The notes under the pieces are model-generated. The model worked only from the letters and a program-made list of their open reading frames with translations, made no database searches and was not told where the DNA came from. Source: Lumbricus rubellus (taxonomy: Eukaryota; Annelida; Clitellata; Crassiclitellata; Lumbricidae). Taken from it: a stretch of DNA of 64,000 nucleotides. Shown here piece after piece: positions 57,205 through 64,000 of the stretch; within the stretch, counting starts at the first letter, position 1, and each line of letters begins with the position of its first letter. The stretch covers positions 55,394,069 to 55,458,068 of the forward strand of contig OX243811.1 of NCBI GenBank assembly GCA_945859605.1, given 5' to 3'. A program made the translations under genes and the position numbers.

Positions 57205-57974
57205 TCACTGCTGCCAGAAGAGGAGACACGAGAGAACGACGCTGACGGAGACGAGTGCGACGAGGGTGAGCCAGAAGAAGAGTCTGTCCATCACTCTGGC
57301 CAACTGTTTCCACTCCTGCAGTTCAATATTAATCAGCAGTCCGCTGTCGAGCAGTTCCTCCTCCTCCTCCTCCTCCTGCTCCTTCAGATCGAGCGTGCTG
57401 TGCAGGTCGCTGTTGTTCGACACGGCCAGGTAGCAGTTCCCTCCGGACCCTCGACATTCCTTCTTCTTCCGTTCAGACATCAAGGACGTCGATCTCAGCG
57501 ATGACATCCGGTGATTGCTGCTTCCACCTCCAGCGGCCGAGGACCCCATGTGATGGTGGTGGCGCTCAGCGGTCGGGGCTCTGTTCCCCCGCGCCTGGTA
57601 GATCTGCTCGGCCAGACGTCGAGTGGCGGACGCGAAGGGGAGACCCCGACTGTTGCCGCAGTTCTTGGCAGACGACGAAGCCATCGAGTCCCTGCGTCGT
57701 CTCTGGTTCAGTTGGTCGATGACCCTCTGCGTGTTGTAGGCCGAGTATCCGAAGTCCGTCTGACCGTAGACCGACGACTTGCGGCGGTCCTGAGGGAAGA
57801 TGGTCGCGTGTTCCGTCGAGTACATGCAGAGCAGGCGACCGAGACCAACCAGAGCAACGGATCTCAGCCACCGAGGGATGGGTCGACACTCGTTGCGGTG
57901 GTGGAGGTTGAGGACGAGAACGGTCAGCATCACCGACCATGTGTTCATCAGCATCACGAATGTCGTATACACAC
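57205..57974 (-). CDS. Nicotinic acetylcholine receptor-like subunit, last exon (M3 to M4)
   Basis: The minus-strand exon starts after the acceptor TGTGCTGCACAG and runs 255 codons to TGA at 57207-57205. It begins with M3 (FVMLMNTWSVMLTVLVLNLHHR), followed by RPIPRWLRSVAL and GRLLCM, the amphipathic segment after M3 typical of cation-selective Cys-loop subunits. A long, poorly conserved cytoplasmic loop of about 170 residues includes His4 and a run of seven Glu. The pre-M4 helix EWKQLARVMDRLFFW and M4 (WLTLVALVSVSVVLSCLLFW) close the protein. These subunits form pentameric acetylcholine-gated channels in the plasma membrane. The ligand-binding domain, M1 and M2 must lie in exons beyond 64 kb, so alpha or non-alpha type, ligand and ion selectivity cannot be judged. 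The partial codon at the exon start (2 nt) is consistent with a spliced internal boundary. Confidence 0.87.
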
Positions 57975-58427
57975 CTGTGCAGCACAACAACAAGAAATGC
58001 TCTATAATAAATGCAGCCCTTCATAACAAAAGAGAGAGACAGACAGAAGATTCCGCGCCAGACTCTGGTACATGCCTACTTGTCGTCAGTACTGTTGTTG
58101 AATAAGAGACAGAAAACAGATAGGCTATTTAAAAGTTATCTAAATTAAGTGTGCCGTGTAGGTAAGCAAAACAATGATAGTCCGATAGACTAAATACATG
58201 TAGGCTAACAGTAGGCTAACTGAAATATAGCGCCACGCCAGACCAAACTAATCGATCATGGGCATTGGGCACTCAACGAATGATTGCCAGAGTGCAAGAC
58301 TATGGCCGACCTAAGTATATCGTGCGTCCGTTTAAGTATCATGTAGGCTACGTGTATGTATGTATATATATACATATACATATGTGTATATATATATTGT
58401 GTGTGTAAGTGTATATATATGTATATA

Positions 58428-58481
<54 letters not shown>

Positions 58482-58904
58482 CTTATCTCTGGTCGCAGAG
58501 AACAGTCTTCCGCTTCTCCATGGATTGCTTCTGTGTGTCTTTCATCTATTGTTGAAGCTTCGGTCACTGAGTGCAGGATGCATAGGAGATAATTCATCGC
58601 GTGTAGTCAGATATTATTATTATTCTCTCAAAAGAAAATGAAGAACAAAATGATGCAGAAGGCAGTTGAGTAGGCTATATATAGATTTCTATAGCGCAGG
58701 TCGCAGAATGACTATTATTCAGATAAAGTGGGCTGAGAAGATGAGAAAGCGACTGATGGTCGGTGAGAATAATTAAGGAGGTGGAGATAAAGGATGGGCA
58801 AAAGGAAGAGAATTAAGAAGGAAGATGATGAGGATGAAGAAACAGAAGAAAAGAAAGAAGAAACAGATGAATCACAATTAAGGCGATGAGGGGAAGAAGA
58901 TGAG
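57975..58904 (-). other. Receptor gene intron, proximal part
   Basis: Begins at the minus-strand acceptor of the last exon. It contains a (TA)n/(TG)n microsatellite block at 58352-58482, including about 23 TG units at 58431-58476, and a purine-rich (GA) stretch at 58770-58900. No M1-M2 or ligand-binding exon is recognisable on the minus strand. Confidence 0.6.
58352..58482. repeat. (TA)n/(TG)n compound microsatellite
   Basis: GTATATA-type units at 58352-58428 pass into nearly pure (TG)n at 58429-58479. Frames of 113, 78 and 93 codons over it are by-products. Confidence 0.95.
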
Positions 58905-59064
58905 CATGGGCGGAGTTTGGTTTCCGTTCTTGGAGGGGCTAATGCCTTCTTAGGGGGGCTAAGCCCGGAAAAAGATACAATCTGCATGGTAAAAAAGCTG
59001 AAGCTGGGCCTTCTTGGGGGGGGGGGGCTTAGCTCCCCCTAGCCCCTGATAAACTCCGCCCATG
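58905..59064. mobile_element. hAT-like MITE, 160 bp
   Basis: Perfect 14-bp inverted repeats CATGGGCGGAGTTT at both ends and a perfect 8-bp direct repeat AAGATGAG at 58897-58904 and 59065-59072. The interior carries GGGGCTAAGCCC-type and GGGGGG runs. The flank is GA-rich low-complexity DNA, so the direct repeat is slightly less decisive than elsewhere. Confidence 0.8.
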
Positions 59065-59072
59065 AAGATGAG

Positions 59073-59799
59073 GACGAGGAGAAGAAAATAAAAGCGAGAG
59101 GAAACAAAAAGAGCACAAGGAGGAGGAAAAAGAGTAGAAAGTGCATGACTCGCCGGAGAACGGCTCACGCGGGTCAGCGTATGGAGTGACCTCGACTGTA
59201 ACAGTTGTCAACGGCGGCGCTTCCAACAACCGACCGACAAGCGACGAATGCCTTCTACTACGCGCATCCTTGCTGGAGTCTCAACCATTAGCCGGACGGG
59301 AGTCATCTACCACCTACCAGAGACTCTGATCAACCACGCCACCTACCAGCTCTACGGGAAACCGATGGTTAACTCTACGTGTTTGCGAGGGCTTGCCACT
59401 GGTGACTCTTTCAGCTAACTGTGTTTTGTTTTGCAACTTGATGTTATTTTTCGCTCGCTACACTGTTAAAATATAAGGTGGAATACTCTAGAGAATTAAC
59501 ACCCTTCGGTGGCCAGGTTCTATGATTTTGCATTCCATGAAATATCTAGAGGAGAAATCCACCGAGCGCGTGTTGTCCTGTGTTGACGGTGATCAGACGT
59601 GGAAAATAACACGCACTTATCCAACCAATCGCACTCCACCTAGCGAGGCGTCACTTGCACTCTGAAGATATATACTAAACCTAGCGAGTCATCAGTTGCA
59701 TTCTGAAACTATTTGTGCTACATCCTAAGCCACTAATTTTGCCTTAAAATAGGCCTATATAAATATCACATTAATATTATATATTTATTCCTTCCTCGA
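59073..59799. other. Intronic single-copy DNA
   Basis: GC-richer at 59150-59400, with a 62-codon frame of no known family. A duplicated block around CCTAGCGAG and TTGCATTCTGAA occurs near 59638 and 59690. TAGGCCTA occurs at about 59750. Confidence 0.4.
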
Positions 59800-61600
59800 C
59801 CTCGTGCTTCTCCGCTTCCTTCATTTTCTTACCATCCTCTTCCTCCTCTTCTTCGTCTTAATCTTCCTCTTTCTCGTCTACGTTCTCTTCCTGCTCCTCT
59901 TTATCGCCTTCCTCTTCCTTCACCTCCTCCTCATCTTCCTCTTCCTGCTCCTCCTCCTTGTCTTCCTTTTCCTTCTCCTCCTCCTCATCTTCCTCTTCTT
60001 GCTCCTCCTCCTTGTCTTCCTCTTCCTTCTCCTCATCCTCATCTTCCTCTTCCTGCTCCTCTTCTTCGTCTTCCTCTTCCTGCTCCTCCTCCTCATCTTC
60101 CTCTTCCTTCTCCTCCTCCTTGTCTTCCTCTTCCTTCTCCGCCTCCTCATCTTCCTCTTCCTGCTCCTCCTCCTGGTCTTCCTCCTCCTTCTCCTGCTCC
60201 TCATTTTCCTCTTCCTGCTCCTCCTCTTTGTCTTCCTTTTCCTTCTCCTCCTCCTCATCTTCCTCTTCCTGCTCCTCCTCCTTGTCTTCCTCTACCTTCT
60301 CCTCCTCCTCATCTTCCTCTTCCTGCTCCTCCTTCTTGTCTTCCTCTTCCTTCTCCTCCTCCTCATCTTCCTCTTCCTGCTCCTCCTCTTTGTCTTCCTC
60401 TTCCTTCTTCGCCTCCTCATCTTCCTCTTCCTGCTACTCCTCCTTGTCTTCCTCTTCCTCTTCCTTCTCCTCCTTCTCATCTTCCTCTTCCTGCTCCTCC
60501 TCTTTGTCTTCCTCTTCCTTCTCCTCCTCCTCATCTTCCTCTTCCTGCTCCTCTTCCTCGTCTTCCTCTTTCTGCTCCTCCTCCTCATCTTCCTCTTCCT
60601 TCTTTTCCTCCTAGTCTTCCTCTTCCTTCTCCGCCTCCTCATTTCCCTCTTCCTGCTCCTCCTCCTTGTCTTCCTCTTCCTTCTCCTCCTCCTCATCTTC
60701 CTCTTCCTGCTCCTCCTCCTTGTCTTCTTCTTCCTGCTCCTCCTCCTCATCTTCCTCTTCCTGCTCCTCTTTCTCGCCTTCCTCTTCCTTCTCCTCCTCC
60801 TAATTTTCCTCTTCCTGCTCCTCCTCCTTGTCTTCCTCTTCCTCTTCCTTCTCCTCCTTCTCTTCTTCCTCTTTCTGCTCCTCCTCCTTGTCTTCCTCTT
60901 CCTGCTCCTTCTCCTCCTCATCTTCCTCTTCCTGCTCCTCTTCCTCGTCTTCCTCTTTCTGCTCCTCCTCCTCATCTTCCTCTTCCTGCTCCTCCTCCTT
61001 GTCTTCCTCTTCCTTCTCCTCCTCCTCATCTTCCTCTTCCTTCTCCTCCTTCTTGTCTTCCTTTTCCTTTTCCGCCTCCTCATCTTTCTATTCTTGCTCC
61101 TCCTTCTTGTCTTCCTCTTCCTTCTCCGCCTCCTCATCTTCCTCTTCCTGCTCCTCATCCATGTCTTCCTCCTCCTTCTCCTCCTCCTCATTTTTTCTTC
61201 CTGCTCCTCCTCCTTGTCTTCCTCTTCCTTCTCCTCCTCCTCATCTTCCTCTTCCTGCTCCTCCTCCTTGTCTTCCTCTTCCTTTTCCTCCTCCTCATCT
61301 TCCTCTTCCTGCTCCTCCTCCTTGTCTTCCTCTTCCTTCTCCTCCTTCTCATCTTCCTCTTCCTGCTTCTTCTCCTTGTCTTCCTCTTCCTTCTCCTCCT
61401 CCTCATCTTCCTCTTCCTTCTCCTCCTCCTTATCTTCCTCTTCCTTCTCCGCCTCCTCATCTTCCTCTTCCTGCTCCTCCTCCTTGTCTTCCTCTTCCTT
61501 CTCCGCCTCCTCATCTTCCTCTTCCTGCTCCTCCTCCTCATCTTCCTCTTCCTGCTCCTCCTTTTTGTCTTCTTCCTTTTTCTCCTCCTCCTCATCTTCC
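59800..61600. repeat. Polypyrimidine/polypurine satellite of alternating 27-bp monomers
   Basis: About 1.8 kb of CT-only sequence on the plus strand. The regular part alternates monomer A (CTTCCTCTTCCTGCTCCTCC, ending TCCTTGT) and monomer B (CTTCCTCTTCCTTCTCCTCC, ending TCCTCAT), each 27 bp, giving a 54-bp dimer repeated about 30 times with point changes. Frames of up to 607 codons (Leu/Phe or Ser on the plus strand, Arg/Lys on the minus) stay open only because stop codons cannot easily arise in such sequence. I therefore annotate no gene. Confidence 0.93.
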
Positions 61601-61790
61601 TTCCGGAATAGAACTCAGCTCTGCTGATCTCCATGCCACTGTGCTATCCAATACGCCGTCCCCCATAATACCCAGTTGAGTCTTAATGACCTCTCGACAG
61701 CTGCAGGTTGGGCAATCTATGCCACTGCTTAATGACGGGAATCCTCGCCGGGCCACATGCAGGGGATCTATTTGCAAGTGCAACCCTTAT
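61601..61790. other. Unique island between two CT-rich arrays
   Basis: About 190 bp of mixed-composition sequence (for example CGACAGCTGCAGGTTGGGC) flanked on both sides by polypyrimidine DNA. It has a 63-codon minus-strand frame with CPTCSC but no recognised domain. It could be an exon of the receptor gene or a foreign insertion, but neither is shown. Confidence 0.5.
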
Positions 61791-62305
61791 TTAAACGCCC
61801 TCTTCCTCCTTCCTTTTCTCCTCCACCTCGTCATCTTTCCCATCGCATTTTTTCCTTTCCCTCTTCCTCTTCTTCTTTTTTTTACTCCTATAACTCATCG
61901 CCTTCTCCCTCTTCCCTTTTCTCCTCCTCCTCTCACTCCTCTTCCTTCTCCTCCTCCTCTTCCTCCTACTCTTCCTCGTTTTTTTTTCCTCCTCTTATTC
62001 TTCCTCTTTCTTCTCCTCTCACTCCTCTTTCTAATCATTCTCCTCCTTCTCGTCTACATCGACCTCTTTCTCCTTCACTTTGTTCTCCTCTCACTCCTCT
62101 TCTTTCTCCTCCTGATGCTTCTTCATCTCCTCATCCTCTTCCTCAGACTCTTCCTACTCTTCCTCGTCTTCCTCTTGTACCTCCTTCTATTCGCCTTCCT
62201 CTTCCTTCTCCTCTTCCTCCTCTTCATTTTCTCGTCTTCGTCCTCGTCCTGCTCTTCCTGCTTCTTCTGCTCCTCCTTCTTCTCCTGCCTATCCTCCGAT
62301 GGTTG
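61791..62305. repeat. Irregular CT-rich low-complexity tract
   Basis: Polypyrimidine sequence without the 27-bp order of the preceding array. TCCTCCTC, TTCCTC and TTCTCC words mix freely. Long Leu/Ser/Pro frames are compositional. Confidence 0.88.
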
Positions 62306-63872
<1,567 letters not shown>

Positions 63873-64000
63873 ATAAGACATACATACATACATACATACA
63901 TACATACATACATACATACATACATACATACATACATACATACATACATACATACATACATACATACATACATACATACATACATACATACATACATACA
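63873..64000. repeat. (CATA)n tetranucleotide array, open at window edge
   Basis: More than 30 perfect CATA units to the last base, so the true length is unknown. The same tetranucleotide tails the SINE at 15593. Confidence 0.98.

Noticed and set aside
59804..61627. 607-codon Leu/Phe-rich open frame and matching Arg/Lys-rich frames on the other strand
   Set aside because: Pure pyrimidine or purine tracts cannot easily form stop codons, so long frames are automatic. No start context, splice signals or non-repeat residues support a gene.

Overview
The window is nuclear DNA from an animal, most likely a marine invertebrate. Signs are intron-split genes with GT-AG splice sites, many transposable-element relics and a very large load of microsatellites and minisatellites. 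The sequence alone does not fix the phylum. An echinoderm-like or other non-vertebrate origin is my inference, from the SINE/LINE mix and the frequent palindrome TAGGCCTA. There are no bacterial operons, no CRISPR array and no convincing functional tRNA or rRNA gene.

Only two host protein genes can be supported, both in the last third, and they converge tail to tail. On the + strand at about 46.66-53.73 kb is an RBR-type E3 ubiquitin ligase of the RNF14 family. I reconstruct seven coding exons whose phases fit together into one 566-codon frame (RWD, RING1, IBR, RING2, then a long acidic tail); only the tiny first exon is uncertain. On the - strand at 57.2-57.97 kb is the last coding exon of a nicotinic-acetylcholine-receptor-like Cys-loop channel subunit (M3, intracellular loop, M4). 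Its upstream exons are not visible before the window ends at 64 kb, so about 6 kb of its intron is present, much of it simple-sequence DNA.

Layout: 0-20 kb is gene-poor DNA with microsatellites, several minisatellites (41, 23, about 45 and 51 bp units), LINE relics and SINEs. 20.0-24.0 kb holds a PIF/Harbinger-like MITE, a SINE and a 2.85-kb 5'-truncated LINE with a 9-bp target-site duplication. 24-43 kb is gene-poor with LINE and SINE relics, hAT-like elements (three with perfect 8-bp duplications across the whole window, plus one 940-bp element without), a second PIF-like MITE and short tandem repeats. 43.3-46.6 kb has a GC-rich stretch, a dense cluster of TAGGCCTA and a candidate CCAAT-box promoter. 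46.66-55.3 kb is the RNF14-like gene with a mariner-like deletion derivative in its putative first intron. 55.4-57.2 kb is the short intergenic gap, with an hAT MITE. 57.2-64 kb is the receptor gene with its satellite-filled intron.

The two genes do not suggest a shared pathway. RNF14 relatives act in ubiquitin signalling, including clearance of trapped translation factors from stalled ribosomes. The other gene is an ion-channel subunit. The most unusual content is structural: a two-monomer (27+27 bp) polypurine/polypyrimidine satellite, a strongly over-represented palindromic 8-mer that is absent across the RNF14 locus, and MITE pairs in opposite orientation, one of which brackets RNF14.
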